Shown piece by piece: positions 33,832 to 44,797 of a DNA stretch of 64,000 nt. The notes under the pieces were generated by a model. The model saw only the letters and a list, made by a program, of their open reading frames with translations, searched no databases and was not told where the DNA came from. The translations under genes and the position numbers were made by a program. Source of the DNA: Mytilus trossulus (Eukaryota > Mollusca > Bivalvia > Mytilida > Mytilidae). The DNA lies in assembly GCF_036588685.1 (NCBI RefSeq), contig NC_086384.1, positions 10,182,195 to 10,246,194 on the forward strand. Reading direction: 5' to 3'. Numbering within the stretch: the first letter of the stretch is position 1; every line of letters starts with the position of its first letter.

Positions 33832-34085
33832 TATATATATATATATATATATATACAACTTGTCTAAACATCACCCCAACAATGTTAGATCTGTAAATTT
33901 ACTTTCACAATATTTTCGTTCTTCCCACGCCGGGATTTGAACCTATGCTACTGAGATATCGTGACACCAAATTGCCTGCACTGCAGCCGTCCCGCTAGAC
34001 CACCCGTCACCTGGGCTTCACAAAAATAAAGCTTTCGGTGGCCATGTGTTACCTTTCCTCGTCAGTTTTAATCTAGCGGCGCACT
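33832..34085 (-). mobile_element. tRNA-derived SINE with TA-rich tail
   Basis: On the minus strand a tRNA-like head has an A box (TGGTCTAGCGG, 33992-34002) and a B box (GGTTCAAATCC, 33933-33943) about 50 bases apart. A body follows ('gaaagtaaatttacagatct', 'attgttggggtgatgttta'), then a (TA)n tail at 33832-33856 abutting the array. The acceptor and T stems do not pair well, so this is a SINE head and not a working tRNA gene. The wide A-B spacing suggests a Ser/Leu-type ancestor (inference). The upstream boundary is approximate. Confidence 0.75.
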
Positions 34086-34503
34086 AAAGTACATGATATA
34101 TATTGCATGGAGATGTTATTGTTACAGATCAGCTCAATGATCTTTATATATACATTCGTTCGATTGTATGATAGCTTTTTTTTCTATAAATCACCATTCC
34201 GTCGTTGTTACAATTTTTAAACACGATAAACTTAAATGATTTACAGTAGTATGTGCTTCATAGTGATCCATCCCTTCAAATAATGAAACAATTGGTGCAT
34301 GCACAACTTTATAAATACCTACCGTTTAAAGCGTTAAAAGGTACAAGCATCGTGGCAAAAATAAATTTATTGTTCCCATGATAACTTTCACCTAAACTTT
34401 GCAGTATATATAAATCGATTTTTGTACACATTGAAATTTAGTTTGTGTTGCTTGTTGTAACGAACTAATACATTTACTTTTTTTCCTTTATACTATTTTT
34501 CAG

Positions 34504-34707
34504 GATGATTATCCGCTGCCAGATACAATTGAAAACATTGCAGGCAGTGATTTGTTAGAGAATCCTCAGAAACGCATGAACCATAAATCAAACGGTTTTA
34601 ATCATGTTGGGAACGAAATAGAGGAGTCGCCACGCTCAATTCCGGATAGAACGACCTTCAATGCTGTCCGCAGTTACGGAATGGCGTTCAGCCGTTTGTC
34701 ACTTCGA
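34504..34707 (+). CDS. Uncharacterised four-exon gene, exon 2 (residues 50-117)
   Basis: 68 codons without a stop, between 'ctatttttcag' and the donor cga|gtaagt, phase 0 at both ends. Encodes DDYPLPDTIENIAGSDLLEN through RTTFNAVRSYGMAFSRLSLR: a polar, proline-containing stretch that becomes more hydrophobic at its end. Both splice sites are near consensus and the frame agrees with exons 1 and 3, which would be unlikely by chance in this AT-rich DNA. Confidence 0.8.
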
Positions 34708-36470
34708 GTAAGTTAGTTCTATTTAAGAACATCTCTGATATAGTACATACACTAGAAAAGATTCATACCCTTGACCGAATGTCGTTCTATTTACTTCATC
34801 TTAACCGTTTTAAAGCGATGTTCCTCGTCGAAACTGTATCAACCAACACAATGCTAGACACCTCATGGACTTAAATTTCACAAAAAACCTAATTTATAGA
34901 TGTTATTTTGTCACTTGCTTAACACTGAAATCTTTGATTTATTTTAAGACCTAACTGCTTACTCGATGCTGACTTTGTGTTAACTTAAAACGCATCTTTC
35001 ACTCTGAAATCCGAAAACAAAGAAGAAGATTTGTTTTTCATAGTTCAACGACCAGTACATATTGTGTACTTGTAATCATATAATTTAACATTTTATTTAA
35101 GAAATAAATTGATGCAAGGTATACTTTATTGTAGTTTTAACATAGCATTATATTCGAGATGTTTTTTTGCCCGAGCGATAGTGAAGGCTGAAATAACACG
35201 AATATAATGCCTACCTATGTTAAAAATACATTAAAGTATAGCTTGCATCAATTATTTCGATTCTGATTAGGACAATTAAGGTAATTGTTATATCCAATGT
35301 GTATAAGAGAAGAGCGTTTGTGTAGGATCTTCCATGAGCCTCCCTTTTTGTAAGTAATCAAGCAAACGACTGGAAATGAGATTTTTCAGAGGAAGAGTTT
35401 AGAACAGCCAGCATTAACGGTTTGTCTTATTAAGTTCATATATGTCAATTTCGAAATGCAACCAATCCAGTCATGATAAATTAATTAGTTACAACATGTA
35501 CATCATTTAAGAGTTTGAAAGTGGTTCAAGTTAATGAAATATATTAAATGCATGCCAATTTGGTAAAATCATTATTCTGCAGTAGTCAATCAATATACGA
35601 CTGTGCAAACACATGTTATTGGAATTAAAGCATGGGGTTATTAACAAAGCGAAAGAAGCACGTCATATAAGAATACAATATGATTTCTTGTTCATGTTGG
35701 GGCTATGTACAATCATTTTCGTGATACAAATGTAAGAGCGTTAAATTTTCCCTTATATCTTACTGACTAAATATTGATCCATATGACACCTTACTACATG
35801 TATTCCTTAACCATCCTGCGACATAAACCAGACATGACTAATTGGTTTTAATTCCCTACTTGTAGCATTAATTGTTAATACTCTTATGTATCCCTTGTTA
35901 ACACTCTAAATACAATAAAAGTCGTAATCAGAAGGTCTCCATATGTTATACATGTTAAGTTTAGTCGATGATAAAATCAATCAGCACACTTACCGAAAGT
36001 AAATTGACAGAATCATATCACAAGAAAATCATACAAGGGATAGACCCATTCCACGCAATACATATCACTATTAAATATACTATTAAATCCCCTCTATTAA
36101 GACATCAATAAATGTTACCGAGTAAAATAAAAGGAAATATATTATTATATTGCCATTTCTTCTTCTTATTTTTTTTTTATAAAAAAATCAACTTAACTAG
36201 ATATAAGAATACATGAATCTTCATAATTAAATAACCTGTTATCCTTTCCATTCTCTGCAAAGTAGAACATATCACAAGGTAACCTTGCAGGACAGCGTTA
36301 TAATGGCGATACACGGAAAAAATAACACCGACATGTTATTTAATCTTGTGGTTATTATGAGTTATTTCTTATCCAATTTATACTTTCCAGACCGGTCTAA
36401 TGACCAACGTTTGGTTTGTTTGATCGCAGTTCGTCATCTGTTAAAAGTTGGGTATCGCGTCAGATGTAAA
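34708..36470. other. Intron 2, first part; one hairpin repeat, otherwise nothing seen
   Basis: AT-rich intronic DNA holding the palindrome at 35101-35259; no other supported feature. Confidence 0.4.
35101..35259. repeat. Foldback repeat (159 bp)
   Basis: The left arm 'gaaataaattgatgcaaggt' and 'tttaacatagcattatattc' are matched by the right arm 'gaatataatgcctacctatg' and 'agcttgcatcaattatttc'. The loop is the GC-richer 'gcccgagcgatagtgaaggc'. It is similar in design to the palindromes at 21-22 kb. Confidence 0.75.
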
Positions 36471-36472
36471 AA

Positions 36473-36680
36473 AGATGATGTGGTTTGATTGCCAATGAGA
36501 CAACTGTCCACAAGAGACCAAAATGACACATACATTAACAACTAATAAGGTCACCATACGGCCTTCATCAATGAGCAAAGCCCATACCGCATAGTCAGCT
36601 ATAAAAGTCCCTGATATGACAATGTAAAACAATTCAAACGAGAAAACTAACAGCCTTATTTATATAAAAAAAATGTGTTT
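36473..36680 (+). repeat. M3 SINE-like repeat
   Basis: 'gatgatgtggtttgattgcc', 'acaactgtccacaagagacc', 'ggtcaccatacggccttcat' and 'cataccgcatagtcagctat' are in canonical order; this is the best preserved M3 body in the window. Confidence 0.65.
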
Positions 36681-37202
36681 GCTTTCCTTTTAATTTCCTG
36701 GTTCGTCGTTGTGAAAAATACGACCATGTCTGTTGACAGCACATAAAAAGAACACGTCTTTCACTAAGCCATTGAATAAGAAGGATAACACTTGCCTACA
36801 GTTCACAAGAGAAACACCACTGTGTCTTTTCTAATCAATTTTAAGATAAGTCAGTTTTCCATTGCGTTGTGTCAGCTTCTCTTCGATGTGTTTATTTTTT
36901 TTTTTTCGTTCGGGACGACATCAAAAGATCGATGTAGGATGAAAAAAACTTAAATGAAATAGTTTGGGGGCGGGGTGGGAGTCATCTCCTACAGGCAAAG
37001 TAGGCATTATATAGATTTTGCTATTTTTGCATGTCCTTTTATAGCTCTTAAACGTCTGTTGTCTTTATACATCCTTCATTTTCAAAATGTTCGGCTTTCA
37101 GCGTTCCTGAGAAAGGTAAATTCAGAAAAGATTAAGTCATAATTTTTTTTCAATTTGTAAATAAACTCATCATCATAGATACCAGGACTAACATTAGTTT
37201 AT

Positions 37203-37246
37203 ACGCCAGACGTGTATTTCGTCTACAAAAGACTCATCAGTGACGC
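37203..37246 (-). ncRNA. Type I hammerhead ribozyme (family A), core intact, altered stem III
   Basis: Stem I GCGUCA/UGGCGU, core CUGAUGA, stem II GUCU/AGAC with a UUUGU loop, GAAA and the GUC triplet are all present. Stem III is UACACG instead of the palindromic CGCGCG, so it keeps only a weak closing pair and loses the self-complementarity used for dimers. Confidence 0.75.
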
Positions 37247-37438
37247 TCGAATCCAAAAAAGTTACAAAGGCCAAACAAATACGAAGTTGAAGAGCTTTGA
37301 GGACCAAAATTCCTTAAAGTGTTGCCAAATACAGCTTAGGTAATCTATGCCTGAGGTAGAAAAGCCTAAGTATTTCAAAAAATTCTAAATTTTGTAAACA
37401 GTAAATGTATAACTATATCCATATCAATGACAATTCAT

Positions 37439-37458
37439 GTCAGCACAAAAGTGCTGAC
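37439..37458 (-). other. Conserved hairpin of element A with compensatory pair
   Basis: The stem is GUCAGCAC/GUGCUGAC around UUUU, against GUCAACAC/GUGUUGAC elsewhere. Both sides of one base pair have changed (A-U to G-C), so pairing is kept. Confidence 0.7.
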
Positions 37459-38031
37459 TACTGGGCTTATTATAAAAGGTTCAAAACAAGTTCCCCTTTT
37501 ATAACACATGTTTGTCCATACGAGTGAGTGCAGATAGTATGTTAATATTTGAAACAAATTTTCCGAAAAATAGCTCATAACATCGGACACATAATTTTGT
37601 TTGTTCTAGATATATCTTCATAAGAAACGCTCAAAACCTAATATTTGAAAACCAAGGATGTATAAATAACAAAACAAGCTATAAACTATATAAGTAAATG
37701 GACCTACACATTATAGATCTATCTATCTAAGGTCATTGAAATCGAAGAATGCGAAAGTATAAACATAAACATAAGAACTATATGACCACAGTATATATTT
37801 GCTCTATCTGCAAATGAAGATATACCGGATGTTTCTTTCCGGGTTTTTGACTAGAAATAAATTTAATATATCCCGAATCCATACCACTCCTTTAATTTAT
37901 TTCTATCAGAAATTATAATTGCACATATTTGACTCCTGAAAACAATTCTGAAAATAAAGTATGATACGTGTTCAAGGCAGAACTCGTACAATGGTTCATA
38001 ATTCAGTAATTATTACTATTTATTATTTCAG

Positions 38032-38310
38032 CCTATAATTAGAATTGAGGTAAAGGCTGAAGATCCCTTTGACCAGGAGGAACTATTATTCGCCACAACA
38101 ATCCCATTAAGACCAAATTTAGACATAATCAACGCCATATTTTCAGCTGCATTACAACAATATCTTAAATTTCCGTCGAAGAGTAATCCATTCAATGTCG
38201 TACTTGACTACGATGTAAATAGAAACTGTGATATTATTATCAGTGCCTTAGACATTCCTAATATTGGTACCCACACGTGGAAGGTGAAAATAAAACGAAG
38301 GAGAGGAAAG
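38032..38310 (+). CDS. Uncharacterised four-exon gene, exon 3 (residues 118-210)
   Basis: 93 codons between 'attatttcag' and the donor aag|gtaatt, phase 0 at both ends. This is the best ordered part of the protein. PIIRIEVKAED (likely strand), ELLFATTIPLRPN (strand), LDIINAIFSAALQQYL (amphipathic helix), FNVVLDYDV (strand) and CDIIISALDI (strand) are followed by THTWKVKIKRRRGK. The strand-strand-helix-strand order is compatible with a small ubiquitin-like or Ras-association-like fold, but this is only a secondary-structure impression. No catalytic motif or zinc ligand pattern is seen. Confidence 0.8.
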
Positions 38311-38344
38311 GTAATTAGTGTTGTAGCCTATTTAGTTGTATGTG

Positions 38345-38445
38345 AAGTAAAATCGCAAAAATACTGATCTCCGAGGAAAATTCAAAACGGAAAGTCCCAA
38401 ATCATATGGCAAAATCGAATGATAAAACACATCATTTGGGAGTTG
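38345..38445 (-). repeat. M2 repeat relic
   Basis: 'aaaatcgcaaaaatactgat', 'cggaaagtcccaaatcatat' and 'ggcaaaatcgaatgat' are reverse complements of the M2 3' half. Confidence 0.55.
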
Positions 38446-38849
38446 TCTCTAGTTTTATAAATAACTTTAACAGTAGTATATATGTTCATAAATCTTAATA
38501 GTTTTGTCCAATATCATGTTTGTCATTCTGAAATTTGTTTGTGGGACGACTGTGGTACTTCTGAGAAGATATTTGGATGCCTTCATTGAACAGACTTTGC
38601 TTATCCTTCCAGAGGACATAAGCTCAATCATTTTCGTTAGTTCATGTAGCTCAGTATATAATTGTCTCTTCAGTGTTTTGTATATTGTTGTGTTGTTTTG
38701 ATCGACGTAACAATGTTGATTAATATCAGGATACTTTCTACATGTTCTAATATGTTTGTTATCTCACTTTATATAAATATAATGAAAAGTCGATTGTTGG
38801 CGTCCCATTCTATGTTTCATGATACCTGAATTTATTAGGTCCTTCATAT

Positions 38850-38990
38850 TTGGTAAAAAAAATGTCGAATAAGGTTTTTCTACCACAGCAATAGATTACC
38901 TTAGCTGTATTTGGTCCTCAATGCTCTACAACTTTGTACTTTGAGTGACCTTTTAAACTTTTTTTGGGGATTTCGAGTGTCACATCGGTT
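38850..38990 (+). repeat. Element A relic without functional ribozyme
   Basis: 'agattaccttagctgtattt', 'tcctcaatgctctacaactt' and 'gatttcgagtgtcacatcgg' follow the element A order; the ribozyme segment ends after stem I. Confidence 0.5.
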
Positions 38991-39865
38991 TTATTAAATA
39001 TATCTTTTTCGTTTGCATCATCTTTCTATGTTTTTGTTATTGTTTAAGTACTAACCAAATGTAAGATTCATTTCAACAAGACAATCTCAATGAACTAATG
39101 GTCGTCATGACGACAGCTTGGGATATACAGTAACTACAGATTTCTATAATGAATAAATAGTTCGTAATTTCTTATTAAAGTGCAACATTTGTTTTATAAA
39201 TGTCTACGAGGTCAAAACGTTGGCAAATATAATTTGTACTATACTGGATTTATTGTCGAAGGTTAAGGATAAAGTAACTAAAAATATATTGAATACAGCC
39301 ATAGTTTCTGATTTTAGAAATGTCTTCCTTATTAAAATTGTTTGAGTAATCTTCATTTAATTGTTTAGTGGTCAACCCTGAAGTTAAGTGATAGTAATTC
39401 GAGACAATATGTGATGCAATATTACACAAATGGTAGGCGGTTGGTAATATACAGGCATTCTAATTATATTAAACAGTCCAACATTTTCTTTTGATATTAA
39501 ACATAAGTAGTAAACTGTTACTGTAAAACGTTACGTTCGAAAAGGTCTCTGTTTGATTCGATTGTATAATTTAGAGATTCACGCTCTTATCACGTAACAG
39601 AACATGTAAATCAGTGGGCCGCACATAGTTCGTCGTCAGATCTCTGACCATATCCCCTGTTCATTCTTTTCCGGCTGACTATTATTTTTAATAAGTATTT
39701 CGGGACAGGAACTTCTTGCCTTTTCGGGGCACTTAGAGCTAATCCCTGTTTCTATTTAGTGTCGTGTGTGTGGCTAAATCTTTTGGTTCATGTCACCTGT
39801 TTGATGTATAAATGTTAAGGGCTATTATTATTTTTCTCTTCAAATCAAGGATTTAGATTTTGGTT

Positions 39866-40060
39866 AATAGATATAGGAAGATGTGGTGTGAGTGCCAATG
39901 AGACAACTCTCCATCCAAATAACAATTTAAAAAGTAAACCTTTATAGGTTAAAGTACGGCCTTCAACACGGAGCCTTGGCTCACACCGAACAACAAGCTA
40001 TAAAGGGCCCCAAAATTACTAGTGTAAAACCATTAAAACGGGAAAACCAAACTCTTTTTT
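39866..40060 (+). repeat. M4 SINE-like repeat
   Basis: 'aggaagatgtggtgtgagtg', 'ccaatgagacaactctccat', 'ggccttcaacacggagcctt' and 'ggctcacaccgaacaacaag' are in order. The stretch just before it (39590-39790) resembles a degraded retroelement tail but could not be assigned. Confidence 0.65.
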
Positions 40061-40429
40061 GTTTTCATCCTTTTTGCTTTCGAAATCATCAGTTATCATA
40101 CAACTTGTTTAAAATTGAATGTTTCCTCTTGCTCAAATCTCATTTGTCTTTCCTTTGTGTAAGATCTAAAGGCACCCAAGATTGATCAAAAATGAGTATG
40201 CCTGAAATGTTTAAGTTTTAGATTATGAAATAAAAAAATCATTAGAATAATAATAATAAAAAACTATTACAACAAAAAGACATACGTACAGATAGACAAG
40301 TATCTGCACTAGAGCCTATTGCTACTAAAGCAAATTGCAAATGTTTCCACCTGTCTTAAGTCAATAATGTGTTGTACAGTAATTGTCGACTGTTCATGGA
40401 GATCATACGTGTTTCTCGTTTCTCGTTTT

Positions 40430-40620
40430 TATATAGATTAGACCGTTGGTTTTCCCGTTTGAATGGTTTTACCTTACTAATTTTTGGGAACTTTATAGCT
40501 TGATGTTTGGTGTGAGCCAAGGCTCCGTGTTGAAAGCCGTACCTTGATCTATAAAGGATTACATGGATGAAGAGTTGTCTCATTGGCTCTCATGCCACAT
40601 CTTCCTATATGTATGGTATG
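40430..40620 (-). repeat. M4 SINE-like repeat, opposite orientation
   Basis: The reverse complement of the 39866 copy: 'ggtgtgagccaaggctccgt' and 'gttgtctcattggctctcat' through 'gccacatcttcctatat'. The two copies lie about 370 bp apart in opposite orientation, so the RNA between them could fold. Confidence 0.65.
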
Positions 40621-40644
40621 AAATAAAGTAAAATAACCCCCCAA

Positions 40645-40735
40645 AAAACTGCAAGAAAAAATTCTAAATGAAAAGTCCCTTGTCAAATAGCAAAATCAAA
40701 AGCTCAAACACATCAAACGAACGGAAAGATTTAAA
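40645..40735 (-). repeat. M2 repeat relic
   Basis: 'aatgaaaagtcccttgtcaa', 'atagcaaaatcaaaagctca' and 'catcaaacgaacgga' correspond to part of M2 in reverse complement. Confidence 0.5.
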
Positions 40736-41026
40736 CATCATTCTGCAAAAATTTTGATAGAAGTAAATTATACATCTTAAAATAAAAAAATATAGCTATT
40801 GTTGAGCATTCAAATCTTGTTTTATAATATCATGTGCCGCTGAAAGTTGAACAACAACAATTGAACTGACGCAACTATATTTAAGGTGCGTAAATTAACC
40901 TTGTAATTTGTCTCTAGACTTATAAATAAAAACATACTTCTCTTCCGGTAAAAAAAATGTTCTGACATTAATTCCTCATTAAATTCTAGTCAAGGTCGAA
41001 TAGAAATGAATGAAACCTACTATATG

Positions 41027-42937
41027 TAGCAATTTTACCTGACCATATCGGGAAATAGGTATTTAGTAGGATCTTAACACGTACTCGTGATTTGTTTAAA
41101 CCGGTTTTCGATGAAAATATACGAAGAAATGTCAAAATGTTTAGGACTTAATTAAATCCGTATTTCGGTAAGATTGTGCAAGCATACGATTTTAATTGCG
41201 TCTTACACTTTGAGAAGCGAATAATCTGTAACTACTTTATTCAAATATTCTGTAAAAACGTTAATTTTGAGCTATGAAAGTCAAGTGGCTCGAGAATTTT
41301 TCTGAGGAAGTTTTAAAAAAGTGCAAAAAAATATTTTTACAGTGGGTTAGCTTTCATTAGTCTTCACTATCTATAGATTAACAACTTTTGGTTATATTTA
41401 TAATTCAGAATCATCATTGAAGGTGGAGCACGATTGCGCAGTTAATTTATTATATGGATGCGCCTTTTGTATGATGAGTGACATTCCGTGGTATTATGTG
41501 CCAATTCGAAAAAGTTATACGAGAATTGTCTCCCCTTAACAGGTTCATTTTTTTTATAATTATGTTTAGGTTTCTGATATAATTTTGGAATAATTACAAA
41601 ATGAATGAATGCAATATATTTCAGTTTTTGTTATTGATGTATCAAAACAATTGATGTACGAATATAATTTCATAAATTTGAAACGTTTAAATTTTTTACA
41701 TACCAATATAAAGAACTTTTTATCATTTTTGAAATAGACTATGAATGAAAATCGCATGTATTTATTACCCATCATGATAGATTGATTGGGAAATGAGCCA
41801 GAGTTATCTAATCGTTATTACAGAGAGGGACTAGCAAGCAAATTTTAATTGTAGCTAATTCATTATTAAAACAATGTTCTAGCATATTAATCTATTGCAA
41901 TAAAAATTCATAATTTCAAATAAAATTTGTAGCTTTAGCTAACTAAGTCCTTATATTTGTATAAAATATCATTCGTTTATAGTGGAACATTGTTTTAACA
42001 ATGACTTAGCTGCAATCAAAATTTGCTTGCTAGTCCCTCTCTGTGATCACAATTAGATAACTCTGGCTCATTTCCCAATCAATCTATCATGAAGGGAAGT
42101 CATTTCATGCAATTTTTATTCATAGTCTATTTCAAAAATGATAAAAAGTTCTTTATATTGGTATGTAAAAATTTTAAACGTTTCAAATTTATGAAATTAT
42201 ATTCGTATATCAATTGTTTTGATACATCAATAACAAAAACTGAAATATATTGCATTGATTCATTTTGTAATTATTCAAAATTTTATCAGAAACCTAAACA
42301 TAATTATAAAAAAAATGAACCTGTTAAGGGGAGACAATTCTCGTATAACTTTTTCGAATTGGCACATAATACCACGGAATGTCACTCATCATACAAATGG
42401 CACATCCATATAATTAATTAACTGCGCAATCGCGCTCCACCTTCAATGATGATTCTGAATTATAAATATAACCAAAGGTTGTTAATCTATAGATAGTGAA
42501 GACTAATGAAAGCTAATTCACTGTAAAAATATTTTAATATTTTAAAACTTCCTCAGGAAAAATTCTAGAGCCACTTGACTTTCATAGCTCAAAATTAACG
42601 TTTTTACAGAATATTTGAATAAAGTATTTACAGATTATTCGCTTCTCAAAGTGTAAGACGCAATAAAAATCGTATGCTTGCACAATCTTACCGAAATACG
42701 GATTTAATTAAGTCCTAAACATTTTGACATTTCTTCGTATATTTTTATCGAAAACCGGTTTAAACAAATCACACGTACGTGTTAAGATCCGACTAAATAC
42801 CTATTTCCCGATATGGTCAGGTAAAATTGCTAAATGTTCCACTATAAACGAATGTTATTTTATACAAATATAAGGACTTAGTTAAATCTACAATTTTTTT
42901 TTGAAATTATGAATTTGTATTGCAATAGATTAATATG
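41027..42937. mobile_element. Large inverted-repeat element (about 1.9 kb)
   Basis: The left arm (41027 to about 41875) begins TAGCAATTTTACC and the right arm (about 41985-42830) ends GGTAAAATTGCTA; the arms match closely throughout. Between them lies a loop of about 110 bp, and the reverse complement of that loop follows the right arm (42833-42937). The whole is bounded by the 10-bp direct repeat CTACTATATG (41017-41026 and 42938-42947), a candidate target duplication. Both arms contain the same open frame (KNDKKFFILVCK..FKRFKFMKLYSYINCF), up to 110 codons on the right arm. Its changes between arms are amino-acid-altering, so I do not call a gene. Most likely a foldback or MULE-like non-autonomous transposon. 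Confidence 0.75.
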
Positions 42938-43040
42938 CTACTATATGCGAAAAGGTACACGTATATTGATTTGTAAAAAGAAGATCTAAATGAGGCATAT
43001 GAAACTGATGGTATTGACACTTGCAATAACATTTGATTTC

Positions 43041-43248
43041 AGGGAGCAACCATTTAACTTTAAAGAGGGTTTACTTTTTTTTTAGCACATATTTTTTCAG
43101 TTTTTCAAAGCTGTCAATCAAATTATATTTCAGAATATTTTTGTTGTCACCTGCTCAATCACTTTTTTTTTAAAATTTGGGATCAGAATCTTTTTTAAAG
43201 AAAAAAAAACATACACCTTTTCCCCTTCAAGTTAAATGGTCGTTCCCT
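43041..43248 (+). mobile_element. MITE with 20-bp inverted ends (208 bp)
   Basis: The left end AGGGAGCAACCATTTAACTT and right end AAGTTAAATGGTCGTTCCCT match at 18 of 20 positions when inverted. The interior is A/T-rich with long T and A runs. Lone ends occur at 17209 and 25531. Confidence 0.7.
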
Positions 43249-44797
43249 AATGATTCTTTTACCCTCATTGTTTATGACAGACTTACCTTTTTGAAAAATG
43301 TAAAACTAAAACATGAATATTCTATACAAGACAAATTTGTACGAATGCAAAATGTATGTTATTCGCATCATGTTTTAAAATTTTTCGAATATATTAATAC
43401 ATGTAATAAATGATTATTCATTTTTTTAAGGATAGCCTCGCGTACCATCAGCAATATACGAGTTGCCATTTTTTTAGCTGCTAACTCTACAATCTGACCT
43501 CATGTAGAAAAAGCAATTAGCTTAGACAAAACTGACCTCAGATGTTTTAAGTAATTATGATTCCAATATTTGTTCTACGGCTACAGGGATGATGTTATGA
43601 TTCACTTGAAAGATCGCAGAAAGATTATCTAAAATAGCCTTTCTCCATATAGAAGTAATATATCGCCAATGTACAAATATATCATATTGAATTTGAAAAG
43701 TTAGTGATTGTTTGTGATCATACAAGAAATATGGTAAAGAATCTATAAAATGTTTTAACGATTTGCATCAAGTTTATATTTTGTTTCGTTAATAAAAGAA
43801 CAAAAAACATATTTTTTTACGCATATTAACGGTGCGGGAATTCTCGCTACATTGAAGACCCATTACTGGCCTTCGGTTGTTGTCTGCTCTATGGTCGGCT
43901 TGTTGTCGCTTTGACACATTATTCATTTCCTTTCTCAATTTTATATTGATTATTAAATAATATAGCACTAAGGAAAGACAAAGTACAGAAACAAATGCAA
44001 AATAGCGGGAGTGTACTATCACCAAACAACAACAAAACGCTTAACTCAATTATGAAGTTGATACTTCTTGTGAAGTTGTTTCTGAACTAGTGTTGCTTAT
44101 TATTGTGTAAAGTCCTAGTATAAGAGATATACGTTTAAGGACCAGTTATGTTGTCTTTCTTTTTATAAACCTGTCCGCATCGACTCAATGACCTTATTAT
44201 ATAAGATTATAGCTATACTACTTTGATTGGCATTCATCTAATTCATTAAAAATCGTTAATAATATATGAAATTTTTAACGTAGTTCTTCAATTATAAATA
44301 AGAATATTCTCTGATTTAAAAGACATTTTGAGAACAAGATATTAATATACCGCCCTCTGGTATAAAAATATTTAACTTGGGATTGGCTTTAATCAGTTGT
44401 ATATCTTCAACAACAAACGGAAGTTTTTAACGACCTTGACTGGCTATACAGCCCTTGCACGGTCGGTATTTGTATATCTTCTGGACAACGTATAAAATGT
44501 AAATTCAGTATATAATTAATTAAAAATGGTACTTTCTTGAAATAAGCTTTGCAATTGAACCAATTTCCAACACCATCTTACCTTTAACGACGAATAACAA
44601 GTTTAGAAAAGGAGTCAATTTATTGTGTACATAAACACAGGTGAAAGTTTTCATGTAAACAAGTGTAGTTATATAAAATGTAAATACGCTCAAGCTAACA
44701 AGGAAGCTAACAAATAACTTAATTTCAATATTGCCACAATATGTAAGACCTGATGTAAAAAGTAGCAGTAAAACAATATGAAAATTAATTACTAAAT
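43249..44797. other. Intron 3 sequence; M6 repeat at 43838-43960, otherwise nothing seen
   Basis: 'gaattctcgctacattgaag', 'ttgttgtctgctctatggtc' and 'ttgtcgctttgacacattat' mark an M6 copy. The remainder is AT-rich and carries no supportable feature. Confidence 0.45.

Larger units (their letters stand above)
27391..33832 (+). repeat. Tandem array of hammerhead element B, about 11.1 units of 577/578 bp
   Basis: The eleven ribozyme motifs start at 27645, 28223, 28801, 29378, 29956, 30533, 31111, 31688, 32266, 32844 and 33422: spacing 578, 578, 577, 578, 577, 578, 577, 578, 578, 578. The one-base difference is a T-run length. Other variants are rare ('gggtgaaag' at about 29582; 'taatataaaa' near 32191 and 32769). 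The small ORFs repeated on both strands are a consequence of this identity, and none looks like a protein family. The array lies in sense orientation in intron 1 of the four-exon gene and has TA runs on both sides. Confidence 0.95.
13576..34503 (+). other. Intron 1 (about 20.9 kb) of the four-exon gene
   Basis: Donor gtaagt at 13576; acceptor 'tactatttttcag' ending at 34503, with a clear polypyrimidine tract. The intron holds a 60-bp satellite, several MITEs and palindromes, and the sense-oriented 11-unit hammerhead array. Whether it is transcribed through is not shown by sequence. Confidence 0.65.
37177..37465 (-). mobile_element. Hammerhead element A copy in intron 2
   Basis: Runs from 'gataccaggactaacattag' through the hammerhead (37203-37246), 'aatacgaagttgaagagctt' and 'ggtaatctatgcctgaggta' to the hairpin (37439-37458) and 'actactgggctt'. 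It belongs to a subfamily with 'tcgaatccaaaaaag' after the ribozyme. Antisense to the host gene. Confidence 0.8.

Noticed and set aside
27391..33832. CRISPR array
   Set aside because: The units are contiguous identical 578-bp monomers without spacers and the genome is eukaryotic. The 60- and 63-bp arrays likewise lack unique spacers.
27611..33896. Repeated ORFs of 62-75 codons on both strands of the 578-bp array
   Set aside because: They recur only because the units are identical. A one-base T-run change shifts one of them in three units, overlapping frames on both strands are equally 'conserved', and no protein motif is visible. The conserved function in the unit is the ribozyme.
33926..34010. 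Functional tRNA gene
   Set aside because: A and B boxes are present but the acceptor and T stems do not pair and the sequence continues into a SINE body with a TA tail.
34040..34075. CTGACGA .. CCGAAAGC on the minus strand next to the SINE head
   Set aside because: Core-like words are present, but stem II pairs only two bases, stem III lacks the U16.1 partner and stem I does not pair. Treated as chance.
41566..42421. 69- and 110-codon ORFs in the arms of the large inverted repeat as genes
   Set aside because: The shared peptide differs by amino-acid-changing substitutions, composition follows the AT-rich DNA, and there is no domain or splice support. Reported only as part of the element.
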